DNA of 64,000 nt, from assembly GCF_021654575.1 (NCBI RefSeq), contig NZ_AP024488.1, forward strand, positions 1 through 64,000, written 5' to 3'. The notes under the pieces were generated by a model, which was not told where the DNA came from, made no database searches, and saw only the letters and a program-made list of their open reading frames with translations. The position numbers and the translations under genes were made by a program. Numbering within the stretch: position 1 is the stretch's first letter; each line of letters starts with the position of its first letter. This DNA is from Desulfoluna limicola (GTDB lineage: Bacteria; Desulfobacterota; Desulfobacteria; Desulfobacterales; Desulfolunaceae). Positions 35,362 through 45,900 of this stretch are shown one piece after another.

Positions 35362-36549
35362 TCACGGATTGTAGCTGTACATGGGGGCGATTTTGATCAG
35401 GAGGTCAAGGTGGGGGAATCGCGCCGCAATTTTTTTTCGGGTGTCACTGAGCACCGTTTGGTGATCGGTGGTGCTGTTATCGTCAGTTAAGGTGATGTGA
35501 AAGAGAATGGTGCCCCGGTCAAGGGTCTCCCCCACGATGCGCAGGTCGTGGAAGGTGAGGATACGATCGTCCTCGGCGATGACAGTCCGGACGTTTTCGA
35601 GCACCTCCTGGTAGTGGGGGTGCTCCCGGTTGATGGGGTCCATGTGGACCACAACCATGCCGCCAGTGATCCGGCCCACGGACTCTTCCACATCTTCGGC
35701 GATCTCGTGAACGGCAGTGGCGGAGAGGTGGTGGGGCACTTCGATATGAAGCGATACGATGCGGTTTTCCCCGTAATTGTGCACCACAATGTCGTGGACG
35801 CCCAGAACATGGGAGACGGCCCTGCAGGCACCTTCGATGTCATCAAGGAGGTTCTTTGGCGGTGCTTCTCCGATGAGGGGGTTGACGGCTTCCCGGGCAA
35901 TGGCCCAGGCCGATGCGAAGATGGCCAGGGAAACCCCGATTCCCATGATGCCGTCCATTTGAAGGTAGCCGAAATGGGACGCGATGAGGGCCACGATGAC
36001 GAGGAGGGTGGAGAAGGCGTCGGTTCGGTGGTGAAGGGCGTCGGCCTTGAGGGTGTCTGAGTCAATGTGATCTCCCAGAATAAAGGAGAAACGTGCCATG
36101 ATCTCTTTGGCGAGGGCTGTGGCGAAGACGATGGCAATGGTGCCGTAGCTTGCGACACCCACGGTGGGTGACATGATGGAGGCCACGCTTTGCTTCAGGA
36201 GTTCAAACCCGGCCACGAAGAGGAGGATGGCGATGATGAGGGTGGCCACCGGCTCGATGCGGCCGTGGCCGAAGGGGTGTTTGCTGTCCGAGGGTTTGCG
36301 GGACATTTTAAAGCCCACGATCACCACGGCGGAGGTGGCGGAGTCTGTGAGGGTGTGGATGGCATCGGCGATGAGGGCGGCACTGTTCACAGCAAGGCCG
36401 ATGACGAGTTTTATGGCAAACAGCAGGGTGTTGCCGATGATGCTCACCCAACCTTCAAAGGCTCCATAGTGTGCCCGTACGTCGGGGTCTGAGGTATGGG
36501 TATGGTTTTTGATAAATAAAGACGCAAACCAGAGGGTAAAGGCTTTCAC
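35362..36549 (-). CDS. Cation diffusion facilitator (CDF) family metal exporter
   Basis: Proton-coupled efflux of Zn, Mn, Fe or similar ions. From GTG 36549, preceded by GGAG, the protein is about 395 aa; the longer ATG reading from 36681 adds an unrelated 44 residues. Six membrane segments carry the metal-site motifs DAIHTLTDS and KADALHHRTDAFS (HxxxD). Two C-terminal cytoplasmic domains follow with HIEVPHH and HMDP. The metal cannot be inferred. It lies downstream of thiolase on the same strand after 160 bp. Confidence 0.88.
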   Translation of the reverse strand: MKAFTLWFASLFIKNHTHTSDPDVRAHYGAFEGWVSIIGNTLLFAIKLVIGLAVNSAALIADAIHTLTDSATSAVVIVGFKMSRKPSDSKHPFGHGRIEPVATLIIAILLFVAGFELLKQSVASIMSPTVGVASYGTIAIVFATALAKEIMARFSFILGDHIDSDTLKADALHHRTDAFSTLLVIVALIASHFGYLQMDGIMGIGVSLAIFASAWAIAREAVNPLIGEAPPKNLLDDIEGACRAVSHVLGVHDIVVHNYGENRIVSLHIEVPHHLSATAVHEIAEDVEESVGRITGGMVVVHMDPINREHPHYQEVLENVRTVIAEDDRILTFHDLRIVGETLDRGTILFHITLTDDNSTTDHQTVLSDTRKKIAARFPHLDLLIKIAPMYSYNP

Positions 36550-36709
36550 AGGCGGCTCCAGATGATGAATCGGGTAAAGCTGGGGGATTTTTCCAGAGAC
36601 CTCCGGCACACCGGCGTCACCGGCGTGTCGGAGGGGGGATGCTGGCCTCGCAAAACGTTGAATTATTGCGATTGCATTCATTCATGCTTTCTGAAACCGT
36701 TATACGGCC

Positions 36710-37909
36710 TTACACGTCCCTTGTCCAGAGGGAGGCGATGGCAGGGCCGGTTCCCACGCAGAGGGAGGCGCCACCGACGTTAAGGTTCAGGCGCTCCATC
36801 TCGTAGTAGAGGCTGACGATGATGCGAAGGGCGGTACAGCCCACTGGGTGGCCCAGGGCGATACCGGAGCCGTTGTGGTTGGTCTTGTCCATGGACAGCT
36901 CCATGCCGTAATCCTCTTTCAGCATGCGCCCCACGCCAAGGAACTGAGCTGCAAAGGCTTCATTGATCTCCCAGTACTCCACATCGTCAAAGCTGTAGCC
37001 GGTGCCGTTCAATGCTTTGGGGATGGCCACCGCAGGCCCGAGGCCCATGAGCAGCGGGTCGACACCGGCACAGGCCGTGTTCACAAGTTTCATGAGGGGC
37101 TTGATGCCAAGCTCTTTGGCCTTGGCCTCACTCATAAAGATGGCGGCAGCGGCGCCGTCGTTGATGCCGGATGCATTGGCGGCCGTGACCACGCCCTCTT
37201 TTTTGAAGGCGGGTCTCAGTTTTCCAAGGCTTTCCAGGGTGCTGTTCGGGATGGGGTGCTCATCGGTGTCGAAGACGGTGGTGCCTTTTCGGGTAACGAT
37301 TTCAAAGGGGGTGATTTCTCGTTTGAAGTGGCCTGCTTCAATGGCGTCAAGGGCTCGGGTATGGCTCATCAGGGCCAGCTCGTCACACTCTTCCCGGGTG
37401 ATGCCGTATTTTTCGGCCACGTTTTCTGCGGTGGTTCCCATGTGGCCGCCTGCCAGCTCGTCCACCAGGGCATCGGTCAGCAGGGAATCTTCGATGGTAC
37501 CGGGGCCCATGCGATAGCCGGACCTTGCTTTTGGGAGCAGGTACGGGGCGTTTGTCATGCTTTCGGCTCCCACGACCATGACGATGTCGTTTTTTCCCAC
37601 CATAATACTGTGGGCGGCAATTTCCACAGCACGCATACCGGAACCGCAGTTCTGGTTGATGGAGACGGCGCTGCTGGCATCGGAAAATCCGATACGCTTG
37701 GACACCTGGCGGGCGGGAAGGGAGCCTTGCATGCCGGGAAGGCACTGGGCAAGGACCAGCTCATCGATGCTCTCCACATCGATGCCGGCGCGGGCAGCGG
37801 CATCGATGCCCACGTGGACGGCAAGCTCTCGTGCTGAGACGTTTTTCAGGGCTCCCTGGAATTTGCCGATGGCGGTTCGGCAGGCACTGACCATAACGAC
37901 GTTTTGCAT
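36710..37909 (-). CDS. Thiolase, acetyl-CoA acetyltransferase type
   Basis: Condenses two acetyl-CoA or cleaves beta-ketoacyl-CoA. About 399 aa from ATG 37909; AGGAGGG lies ten bases upstream. Active sites visible are Cys in INQNCGSGMRA (near 89), His in GHPVGCTA and Cys in SLCVGTGPA. Its genomic neighbours do not name a pathway; beta-oxidation, butyrate or ketogenic roles are all possible in this kind of anaerobe. Confidence 0.93.
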   Translation of the reverse strand: MQNVVMVSACRTAIGKFQGALKNVSARELAVHVGIDAAARAGIDVESIDELVLAQCLPGMQGSLPARQVSKRIGFSDASSAVSINQNCGSGMRAVEIAAHSIMVGKNDIVMVVGAESMTNAPYLLPKARSGYRMGPGTIEDSLLTDALVDELAGGHMGTTAENVAEKYGITREECDELALMSHTRALDAIEAGHFKREITPFEIVTRKGTTVFDTDEHPIPNSTLESLGKLRPAFKKEGVVTAANASGINDGAAAAIFMSEAKAKELGIKPLMKLVNTACAGVDPLLMGLGPAVAIPKALNGTGYSFDDVEYWEINEAFAAQFLGVGRMLKEDYGMELSMDKTNHNGSGIALGHPVGCTALRIIVSLYYEMERLNLNVGGASLCVGTGPAIASLWTRDV

Positions 37910-38218
37910 TTCCACATTTCCCTCCTGTTGCAAGTTGATATGTTAATCAGATGGAATTCCTATGGGGTGAGACTCCGTAATAAGGCGTTCAAGCGATGGC
38001 TCCGTTTCTGTGTGTCGCGACGCCTCTGTTTGCATGGTGCACGCCGGGTGTCTGGGCGTACGTGTCTTTTGGTGTGGAAACATTGTTAATGTGTCAAGCG
38101 ATAATCAATAGCCAAAAACGTGGGGGATGTATAGAAAAATATAGGGTGGGGCAGGGGAGGCGGGGCTTCGGAGCAGGTTGGGGCGCCCTTTGCCGGGGCT
38201 CCCCTGATCTCCTGATGG
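37910..38218. other. Intergenic, nothing recognised
   Basis: About 309 bp between thiolase and the PQ-loop gene on the same strand. GC-rich after 38140; no repeat-family copy or credible ORF. Confidence 0.35.
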
Positions 38219-38524
38219 CTATCCATGGACTCCCTGGTGGGAGGCGAAGTCCTGGCCTGAATCGTCTTCTTTCATCAGCCTGCCGTTGCGGAACCAGAGA
38301 GCAATATCGGTGGTCACCATAACGGCGTTGATGCAGTAAAGGATGATGACGGCATCATTGCTGTAGAGAAATTTGTGGGTGATACCGGCGGCGTAGCCGA
38401 CGAGGATGATGCAGAGAAAGTGGAGGCTTTTTCCCGCGTTGTTTCGAGATGTCCACGATTTCCAGATGGAGGCGGGCCAGGCGAATCCGAAGCAGATCAA
38501 CATGACGATTTCAAATACACTCAT
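38219..38524 (-). CDS. PQ-loop / SemiSWEET-like small membrane protein
   Basis: A 101 aa protein with three hydrophobic segments (about 3-20, 33-50, 57-77), the three-helix unit of SemiSWEET and PQ-loop transporters. The first helix has FGFAWPASIWKSWTSRNNAGKS, matching the proline-containing first helix of that fold. Such proteins dimerise to carry small solutes; substrate unknown. The C-terminus is short and polar. It is divergent from the secreted protein gene. Confidence 0.7.
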   Translation of the reverse strand: MSVFEIVMLICFGFAWPASIWKSWTSRNNAGKSLHFLCIILVGYAAGITHKFLYSNDAVIILYCINAVMVTTDIALWFRNGRLMKEDDSGQDFASHQGVHG

Positions 38525-38937
38525 AACTGAAGCCTAATACCTAAACGTTAGAAAAAAAAACAGGGGCATGACACCCTGGATGTGGTGGTGGCGGGAACCC
38601 ATGGCAGATAACCGCGCAGCTTGTAACGAGAGGGCTATACCACCATATGTTAGAAATGAAAAGAAGGGGGTTTTTCTATGGGTTGTGGGCTGTTTATCTT
38701 CTGAGAATAATTGACATAAAGATATTTATCGATAATAATGCGAGTAATGATGTCAATGTGACCTGAGAAAGAAGCCTCGCAATGACCGAGACATAAAGAC
38801 TTCCCCCGAGAGGCTGTCTTACGTTTTTTGGGTACGTCACACAGGCATCCGCAGCATTTCTGACCAACCCGCGGACAGCGTGTACCCCGACGCTCCGTTC
38901 ATGTATGTGAAACGATCCCAAAAAAAGGAGACAGATC
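38525..38937. other. Divergent intergenic region
   Basis: Contains the candidate promoter 38711-38739 for the plus-strand gene. No other structure was recognised. Confidence 0.4.
38711..38739 (+). promoter_or_regulatory. Candidate sigma70 promoter for the small secreted protein
   Basis: TTGACA, 17 bp, AATAAT. It would give a 5' leader of about 190 nt. Confidence 0.4.
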
Positions 38938-39330
38938 ATGGACAGAAGAGTTTACGTGCTTTTACTGGTACTGCCGTTCCTGGCAGTCTTTACCGCATCT
39001 CCCGCTTTTTCCCAAACGATGACTGTGACAGGAACGATCAAGGGGGCCGACTGCGTGCTCAATGGCACTGCCTGTGCTGACAGCGCTGTGGATCCCAAAG
39101 TCTCCCTGGAACGGGATTTTGTGCTCGTGGCCGACAACGGCGAGACCTATTTTCTTTCAAACATGAACCGAGGCGCCAAGCAGAAGCTTGTGAACAAAGA
39201 GGTGCAGGTGGCTGGGAGCGTGAAAGACAAGAGTATGTTTGTCCACAACGTGGATACCATGATGATGGGCGGAATGATGAGCGTCTGGAACTGGGATCTT
39301 CGTGTGAGAAACCTTCGTCACCCCAGGTGA
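38938..39330 (+). CDS. Small secreted protein with OB-like domain
   Basis: A 130 aa protein behind AGGAGA. The first 26 residues form a signal peptide (YVLLLVLPFLAVFTASPAFSQ). The mature part has two Cys (DCVLNGTACAD) that can form a disulfide in the periplasm. The pattern MTVTGTIKG...FVLVADNGETYFL...VQVAGSV resembles small beta-barrel/OB-fold periplasmic proteins. The end is Met-rich (MMMGGMM), which may favour metal contact. Function unknown. A strong terminator follows. Confidence 0.75.
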   Translation: MDRRVYVLLLVLPFLAVFTASPAFSQTMTVTGTIKGADCVLNGTACADSAVDPKVSLERDFVLVADNGETYFLSNMNRGAKQKLVNKEVQVAGSVKDKSMFVHNVDTMMMGGMMSVWNWDLRVRNLRHPR

Positions 39331-39391
39331 TGCCCCGGGGAACGGGAGCTTCCTTAACCTACCGGACATGCTTGTTCATGAGATAAAAGAG

Positions 39392-39429
39392 AACCCGCAT
39401 CGGCGAATACAATCCGATGCGGGTTTTTT
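39392..39429 (+). terminator. Rho-independent terminator
   Basis: AACCCGCATCGG pairs perfectly with CCGATGCGGGTT around a 10 nt loop and is followed by T6. It lies 62 bp after the secreted protein gene. Confidence 0.92.
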
Positions 39430-39491
39430 GCCTTTCGTCCCGTGCTTGACAGCGCAGGCGGGCTTGCCTACATAAAGTGCATGAAAAAGCA

Positions 39492-39621
39492 GCCTCCGGC
39501 GTCCAGGGGATGGTCCCCTGGGAAAGCTCTCATCCCGAGGAGCGAGGGGCAACGCGAATCCGCTACCTGCTTTCTAAGGTGTTTTGCCGAATGTGGTTTC
39601 GCCACCCTTGCCGATGACGGC
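39492..39621. repeat. Palindromic element upstream of the PAS-LuxR gene
   Basis: Left end GCCTCCGGCGTC (39492-39503). Then CAGGGGATggtCCCCTG, CATCCC...GGGGC with AGGAGCGA loop, GCTTTCTAAGGTG, GTGGtttCGCCAC and a decayed right end. The right half is the inverse of the left half at 22553. It ends 53 bp before the ATG at 39675, so it may carry promoter or leader sequence. Confidence 0.7.
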
Positions 39622-39674
39622 CGCTTTTTGGAACCAGAATGGTTACGATGTTCGGTAAGGAGACAGGAAATATC

Positions 39675-40553
39675 ATGGCCCCCACGGATGGACTCGACGA
39701 ACTGAGACGGGAAAACCGGCGTTTGAAACAACAGCTTGAGGAGAGCAGCCAGCTTATCAAGGGGCTGCCCGATTTGATGTTCACCCTTTCGCGTGAGGGG
39801 GTGTTCATGGACTACTCTTCCATGGGGATGGCCCTTTATCGCTCGCCGGAAGGCTTCATGGGGAAGAGTGTCTATGAGGTGCTGCCTGAGGAACTCGCCC
39901 AACGTATCAGCATCGCCTCCGACCGGGCCATCAGTTCAGGTGAACGTGAGACCCTTCACTATGCGCTGGTACTGGAAGGGGAGGAGCGGCACTACGAGGC
40001 AAGGATGATGCGTTGCTGCCAAGGAGAGGGGGTGGTGGCCTTTGTCAGGGATGTGACCCGGGTGAGCCTTGTTGAAGAGGCCCTTCGGAATCGGGAGAAA
40101 GAGCTGGAACGCAAGACAGCGCGGCTTGAAGAGATGAATACCGCCCTTGAGGTGCTGCTTAAAAAACGGAGCAAGGACAAAAGGGCTCTGGAGGAGGAGA
40201 TTCATTTCACCATCCGGGAGATGATTCATCCGTGGATTGAGAAGCTGAAAGGGTCACGGTTGGGAGATCGCCAGATGGCGTATCTGGAGGTTGTGGAAAG
40301 CAATTTGAACACCATTGCCCGTCCCCTGGTGCAGACGGCCCCTTCCTACCAGTTGCAGCTGACTCCGTCGGAAATTGAGATTGCCAATCTGATCCGGGAG
40401 GGGAAGACAAACAAAGAGATCGCCGACATCCTCTCCCTTTCTGTGAAAACCATTGAGACCCACCGGAAGAATATCCGCAGAAAATTGGGGATCACCCACT
40501 CCAAAACCAACCTGAGAACCCTTCTCTCGGCGTCTGCTCCAAATGGTTCGTAA
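39675..40553 (+). CDS. PAS domain LuxR-type transcriptional regulator
   Basis: A 292 aa regulator. ATG 39675 has AGGA eight bases upstream; 39648 is an alternative. It has an N-terminal helix ([15 protein letters not shown]), a PAS domain (about 30-140; [22 protein letters not shown]), a coiled coil (about 140-190) and a C-terminal LuxR/GerE HTH ([45 protein letters not shown], about 230-275). No receiver domain is present, so it probably senses a ligand, redox or energy signal directly. A repeat begins 25 bp after the stop. Confidence 0.9.
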   Translation: MAPTDGLDELRRENRRLKQQLEESSQLIKGLPDLMFTLSREGVFMDYSSMGMALYRSPEGFMGKSVYEVLPEELAQRISIASDRAISSGERETLHYALVLEGEERHYEARMMRCCQGEGVVAFVRDVTRVSLVEEALRNREKELERKTARLEEMNTALEVLLKKRSKDKRALEEEIHFTIREMIHPWIEKLKGSRLGDRQMAYLEVVESNLNTIARPLVQTAPSYQLQLTPSEIEIANLIREGKTNKEIADILSLSVKTIETHRKNIRRKLGITHSKTNLRTLLSASAPNGS

Positions 40554-40577
40554 AGGTGTCGTAACTATTGAGATTTT

Positions 40578-40751
40578 GCCTCCGGCGGTCCTGCCGGGGG
40601 GGGCGTTTTTTGAAACGCCTGACAAACAGGCCTTGCATGGATAAACCCGGTAAATGCATGGTTGAAGGCGGATGTGATTTGCCCTGAGGAACGAGGGGCA
40701 AAGCGCATCCACGACCACCATTTTAAGGTGGTTCACCTTGCCGTCGGAGGC
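40578..40751. repeat. Full palindromic element, reverse orientation
   Basis: Starts GCCTCCGGCGGTC (40578-40590) and ends GCCGTCGGAGGC (40740-40751). It reads as the reverse complement of 46159-46331: right-type module first, then GGATGTGATTTGCCC...GGGGCAAAGCGCATCC, then AAGGTGgttCACCTT. Confidence 0.82.
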
Positions 40752-41440
40752 ATCGCTGAATGGTTACAGCATGTCCTGTGTTTTCGCTCAAACGCATAAG
40801 TAACCGGCGGTCACTTTTGGGTATGGTTGTTGTTATTGAGCTGTTTGGCGCTGAGTGGAAAGTCCATAGAATTGCTGGAGAACCTATGGATCAAGGGGTT
40901 CCGCCATGTTGGGTACTTTGTATACCCATTAAATACCCTATCATCGAGGGTTGATTTTGTTCGGGAGTCTGTATAAATCACTTTGGAAAAAGGGGGCTTA
41001 TTGCTGTTGCGCATTCCCACTCTGAGATGTATCGGGAAGCGATGACTTACCGGATTGCCTGATCGACGTTGTGCTGAGCTGAAATACCAGTTGCTGTTTT
41101 TTACGTTGGATTCTGGGCGAATTTGATCTGATCTGAATACACCGGTCGATCCGGATGGCCGTCTTGGGGGGAGGACTTGAGTTGAAGTGGAGCGGACCTC
41201 GCAGGGTTTTGAAACTGAGCTGAGCTGAATCTGATACGGATAATACCTGCAACCTTCCCCCCAAAACAAAAAATAAACCGGCGCATGCATTGATTCCGGT
41301 TGCTATATGACAGGTTTAAAAACGGGATTGAGAAGAGGGAGGAGAGTCCTGCCTGACCATCCTACCTAATGAGTCGTAAAGAGGTTTAAGCCCAACGAGG
41401 CTATATTTGCTTTTCCTCCTTCTTCCCGTTTTAATGAACA

Positions 41441-41468
41441 AAAACCGCCGGTTTCGGCGGTTTTTTTG
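41441..41468. terminator. Bidirectional Rho-independent terminator
   Basis: ACCGCCG-gttt-CGGCGGT with A tracts before and seven T after. It serves the minus-strand EEP gene about 95 bp away. Confidence 0.85.
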
Positions 41469-41563
41469 TTGGTGCTTTTGCCCGTGGGGGAACTTTTCGG
41501 CCAACGTCACGCCTGTCCCCTTCTTGGCACGATACTCAACGTTGGGCGTACAACCGATGGCGG

Positions 41564-42334
41564 TTATACCCCGACCCACCTGAATTTGCTCATGACCGGG
41601 AAGTGATCCGACGGGTAGATGCCGTCGAAGCTTTTTTTGATCACCTGTGCCTTCGCCACTTCAAGATTTCCTTTGTAAAGAATCCAGTCAATGTGATCTC
41701 CCAGATCTGCCCCTGTGAACCCGTGGAAGGTGGAGGAGTGGCTGCCGGTAAAGCTGTCCCTGAACCCGCCGGATTGAAACGTTTGATGGGCAGGGCTTTT
41801 GGGCGGGGCGTTGAAATCTCCCGTGATGATCACGGGAGCATCCTCCGGGAACTCCTTCAGAAACCTCAGAACCAGCTCTGCACTTCGTTTCTGAACCTCT
41901 TCGTCAAAGTCAAAGTGCGTGGTGACGCAGATGACACGTTTTTTTCCCCTGGCAAAAAGCCCGATGACACATTGCCGGGGCCATTTGCTGCCCGGCAACT
42001 TGCTCAACTCACGGGGCGTTTCACTTAAAAAAAAGTGGGCGTGCCGGTGGCAGGTCCACTCCTTGCGGTAAAAAATGAGGTTGTTCTGCCACCTGTCCGG
42101 GGAGGGGTTTCGGACTCCGACAAATCGGTAGTCCCGCAGAAGTTGAGCAAGGTAGCGGGTCTGAAAGTTGTTGGCCTCTTGCATGGCGACGAAGTCAGGT
42201 CGGGTGGTCTCAAACAGAGGTCCGAAGGCATCGCACCTGTGCTCCCAGGCATTCTCGCCATCATCGGCCAGGCCGAAGCGGAGGTTGATGCTCATGACGG
42301 TGGTGTCTTTGGTGGGCTCGGAAAATGTATGCAT
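41564..42334 (-). CDS. Endonuclease/exonuclease/phosphatase (EEP) family protein
   Basis: A 256 aa Mg-dependent phosphodiesterase fold (DNase I / sphingomyelinase / synaptojanin superfamily). Catalytic motifs are MQEANNF (near 51), VITGDFNAPP (near 170), DHIDWILY (near 210) and YPSDHFPVMSKF at the end. AAGGA precedes the ATG. There is no signal peptide. The substrate could be nucleic acid or a phosphoester; not determinable. Confidence 0.88.
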   Translation of the reverse strand: MHTFSEPTKDTTVMSINLRFGLADDGENAWEHRCDAFGPLFETTRPDFVAMQEANNFQTRYLAQLLRDYRFVGVRNPSPDRWQNNLIFYRKEWTCHRHAHFFLSETPRELSKLPGSKWPRQCVIGLFARGKKRVICVTTHFDFDEEVQKRSAELVLRFLKEFPEDAPVIITGDFNAPPKSPAHQTFQSGGFRDSFTGSHSSTFHGFTGADLGDHIDWILYKGNLEVAKAQVIKKSFDGIYPSDHFPVMSKFRWVGV

Positions 42335-42439
42335 CAGTCCTTGGGGGTAGTGGTTAGAGGACGGGTGGGCCAGAGCGTGATTTACGTATCATAGGGGAAT
42401 CGGGTTTGGTTTGTCAAAAGAGGTGTGGGCTTTGACTGA

Positions 42440-42805
42440 TCAACCCCAGAAACAGCAATGTGTATCTTCGTTGATTACGTCCAGTACCTCTTCAAGGGAT
42501 GGTGATGTGGGGAATGGTTTGTACCCGTGCCATTTTGAGTCCGCCCTCATCCAGAACAGCTTCCATGCCTTTGTGGTCTTGGTATAGGTTGTTTTGGCGA
42601 TGGGGCTTTCAATCTTCGTTGCCGGGTCATCCCATTTCGCTCGAATTTCATAAATGACAACGCTCTGCCTATCCATCCGGAAAGCAAGGTCAACCTGATC
42701 TCTTAAGTGAGGTGCGGGGCGTTTTTTTTCGATGAATTGTCCCACAAGCTTTTCGATGCGTTTTATTTCAAATTCTGTCAGTGCCATTTTTTGTATCTTA
42801 TCCAT
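42440..42805 (-). CDS. DUF3024 family protein
   Basis: A 121 aa protein of uncharacterised but widespread family. Conserved features are EFEIKRIEKLVGQFIEKKRPAPHLRDQVDLAFRMD, a central EIRAKWDDP and the C-terminal WKLFWMRADSKWHGYKP. It is compact and soluble, with no catalytic motif I can name. It lies just upstream of a repeat and the RND permease gene, on the same strand. Confidence 0.8.
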   Translation of the reverse strand: MDKIQKMALTEFEIKRIEKLVGQFIEKKRPAPHLRDQVDLAFRMDRQSVVIYEIRAKWDDPATKIESPIAKTTYTKTTKAWKLFWMRADSKWHGYKPFPTSPSLEEVLDVINEDTHCCFWG

Positions 42806-42824
42806 ATCGGGTTCATAGTGATCA

Positions 42825-42928
42825 CGGGCCTTCTCATGGAAGCCCGTCAGCGAGTGTTATCCCCCCGAGGGACGGGGGGAGCCTTCACGACCCTGGGTTC
42901 CAAGGGGTAGCCCTTGGTCGCCGGAGGC
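42825..42928. repeat. Palindromic element after the RND permease
   Basis: CGGGC...GCCCG, CCCCCCGAGGGACGGGGGG hairpin, CCAAGGGGtaGCCCTTGG, and the end GTCGCCGGAGGC (42917-42928), eight bases from the RND permease stop. Confidence 0.75.
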
Positions 42929-42936
42929 ATAAGGGA

Positions 42937-45900
42937 CTAAAGCCTCGGCACCTCTTCGGTGGTGAGGTCCACCGGTGTCTCAGGGTGGCCGAAGGCGCTT
43001 TTTATGTCTTCAAGGGCCACGTAGAGACAGGGAACAAGAATCAGGGTGATCATGGTGGCAAAAATAACACCGAAGCCAAGGGAGATGGCCATGGGAATGA
43101 GAAATCTCGCCTGCCGTGAGGTTTCAAAGATCATGGGGGCCAGCCCGCCGAAGGTGGTGATGGTGGTGAGCAGGATGGGGCGGAACCGCTGGATACTTGC
43201 CGCTTTGACCGCGTCTTTCAAAGCCATGCCCTCATCGCGTTTTCGGTTGGAATAATCGATGAGTACCAGGGACCCATTGACCACCACACCGGAGAGGGCC
43301 ACGATGCCGAAGAGGCTCATGACGGAGAGGGAGTATCCCATGAGCATATGTCCGATCACCGCGCCGATGATTCCGAAGGGAATGCAGACCATGATGATGA
43401 GAGGCTGAAAATAGCTTCGAAAGGGGATGGCCAGCAGGGCGTAGATGAGAATGAGCGCCATGAGAAGGCCCTGGACGAGGCTCTCGATGCTCTCTTTCAG
43501 ATCCGCCTGTTTGCCTTCGAAGCTGTAGGAGAGGCCGGGGGTCCGCTGGATGATTTCGTATAGTCCCTCTTTTTTTAGGGCTTCGGCCACAAGGCCTGCC
43601 TCTGACTCTGGGATGATGTTGGCCGTGACATTGGTGATGCGTTGCTGGTTTCGCCGGTTGATGGTGGTGTAGGCCCGCCCTCTGGTCATTGTTACCACTT
43701 CGTCCAGGGGGGCCTCCATTCCTCCCGGGGAACGAAGGATGAGGCCACTTAAATCTTTTTCCGTTTTGCGCTCATCCTCCGGCAGGCGGACCATGACCTT
43801 CACCTCGTCCCGCCCGCGCTGCAACCTCAGGGCTTCCACCCCGTAATAGGCATTTCGAACCTGGCGCGACACCTCTTCGGCGCTGAAGCCAAGGCGCTCG
43901 CCTTCAGGAAGCATGGTCAGGTCAAACTGCATTTTTCCTGCGGCGGAGCCGTTGTCAATATCCCTGGTGCTGGGGAAGGTGGCCAGCTCATCGGCCAACT
44001 CACGGCTCGCCCGCTCCAGGGTGTCGATGTCCCTGTGACGAAGCTCGATGGTGAGGCCTTTACCGGAACCGGGGCCTCCTCTGTTGGATTCAAAGAGACC
44101 TGATTCAACGCCGGGGAGGGTGCCGACGCGATCACGCCAGGCATGGGTGACCGCGGTGGTGCTCATGGTTCGGATATCGGGGGGAGTCAGAAGAATCCGG
44201 ATGCGGATGCTCTCTTCGTTGATGCGGGTGAGTATACCCAGGGAGAGTTTTTCTCCACCGTTTTCAGCCACCACTTCCTTGGCCGCCTTGACAGCAATGG
44301 CGGCAATTCGGTCCACCTCGGCGGCCGGGGTGCCGTAGGGCAGGGTGAGGTTGGCATAGGCGTAGTCTGACTCAATTCGGGGAAAGAGCTCCAGCCCCAT
44401 GCGACCGGACAGGCCCCATGACGCGGTGATGGTCAGAATGGCAATCCCCGCTGAGATGGTGGTGTAGCGATGCCTGAGGCAGAAGGAGAGAAAGGAGCCG
44501 TAGCGGCGGTTCACGAATCGGGTGAAGGCGGTGCTGAATCGGCGCTGGGCATCGGAGAGGGGCTTTAAAAAACCACCGAATCCTTCCCGACGGCTGTGCC
44601 CTAAGTGGGCGGGGAGAATAAAGAGGCTCTCCACCAGAGAGATGGCAAACACCGACGTTACGACGATGGGGATGCTTTTGAAAATTTTGCCCAGAAATCC
44701 CGGCACAAAGTAGATGGGCATAAAGGCCACCATGTTGGTCAGCACACTGAAAACCACCGGCTTGGCGATCTCCCGGGCCCCTTCGATGGCGGCAGGCAAA
44801 AGTCCCATACCCTGCTGCCGTTTGTGGTAGATATTTTCGCCCACCACAACGGCGTCGTCCACCACGATGCCCAGGGTGACGATGAAGGCGAACATGGTGA
44901 TGATGTTGATGGTGAAATCCGTGGCGGGGAGAATGAGAAAGGCCCCCATAAAGGAGATGGGGATGCCCAGGGAGACCCAGAACGCTAAGCGGATCTCGAG
45001 GAAGAGGGCAAGGATGATAAAGACCAGCCCCAGGCCGATGAAGGCGTTTTTGACCAGCAGTTCCCCGCGCTGTTTGAATATATCGGAAAGGTCCCTCACC
45101 ATGGCCGCCTCGATGCCCTCAGGGAGGGAGTGGCTGAACTCCTCCAAGGTGGATTTTGCCACCTCCGCCACCTCCAGAGGGGTCTGGTCTCCGACCCGAT
45201 AGACCTCCACCATCACCGTGGGGTAGCCGTTGAAGGATGCGTATTTCGAGGTTTCGGCGAAGCCCTCCTTGACGGTTGCCACATCGCCCAGGGTGATGCG
45301 GGAGCCATCGGGGAGGCTGATGAGAGGAAGGGCTGCGTAGTCACGGGCGGTGTAGCGCTTCTCCTTCATTCGAACGAGGAGTTCGCCCCCTTCGGTTTTC
45401 AGGCTGCCTCCGGGCAGGTCCACCGAAGCCTTTCGCACCAACGCAGCCACCTCGGCCAGGGTGAGGTCAAATCGGCGCAGGGCGGCTTCCGACACCTCGA
45501 TCTGGATCTCCTGGTCCCGGATGTCTTCCAGCGTTACCTGAGTGATTTCCGGGTTCTCCAGAAGCCGGGAGCGGAACTCCTCGGCGCGTTCCTTCAGCAC
45601 AGAGGTTTTTTGATCCCCGAAGATGGCAAAGGAGATGACCTCCCGGTGCCTGGCGGCTATGGAGATCTTGGGGTTCTCGGCATCCACGGGAAGCGAGGTG
45701 ATGGCATCCACCTCCCTTTCAATGTCCCGGTAGAGCTGCTGGATATCCGCGCCTTCCAATGCTTCCACAGAGACCAGGCCGCCCCCTTCGGACGCTGTGG
45801 AGGTGACTTGAGCGGCTCCGTCGACTCCCTGAACCGCCTCTTCCACAGCCAGGATGACCCCGCGCTCCACCTCCTCCGGGCTGGCTCCGGGGTAAGGGAT

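Larger units (their letters stand above)
40554..41563. other. Thousand-base gap after the PAS-LuxR gene
   Basis: Contains the repeat 40578-40751 and the terminator 41441-41468. The rest (40752-41440) has three loose copies of a CTGANCTGAAT motif near 41074, 41126 and 41214. No ORF is convincing and no RNA gene was recognised. Confidence 0.5.

Noticed and set aside
40811..41290. 159 aa minus-strand ORF after the PAS-LuxR gene
   Set aside because: Low-complexity reading of a non-coding stretch, without ribosome binding site or family motifs.
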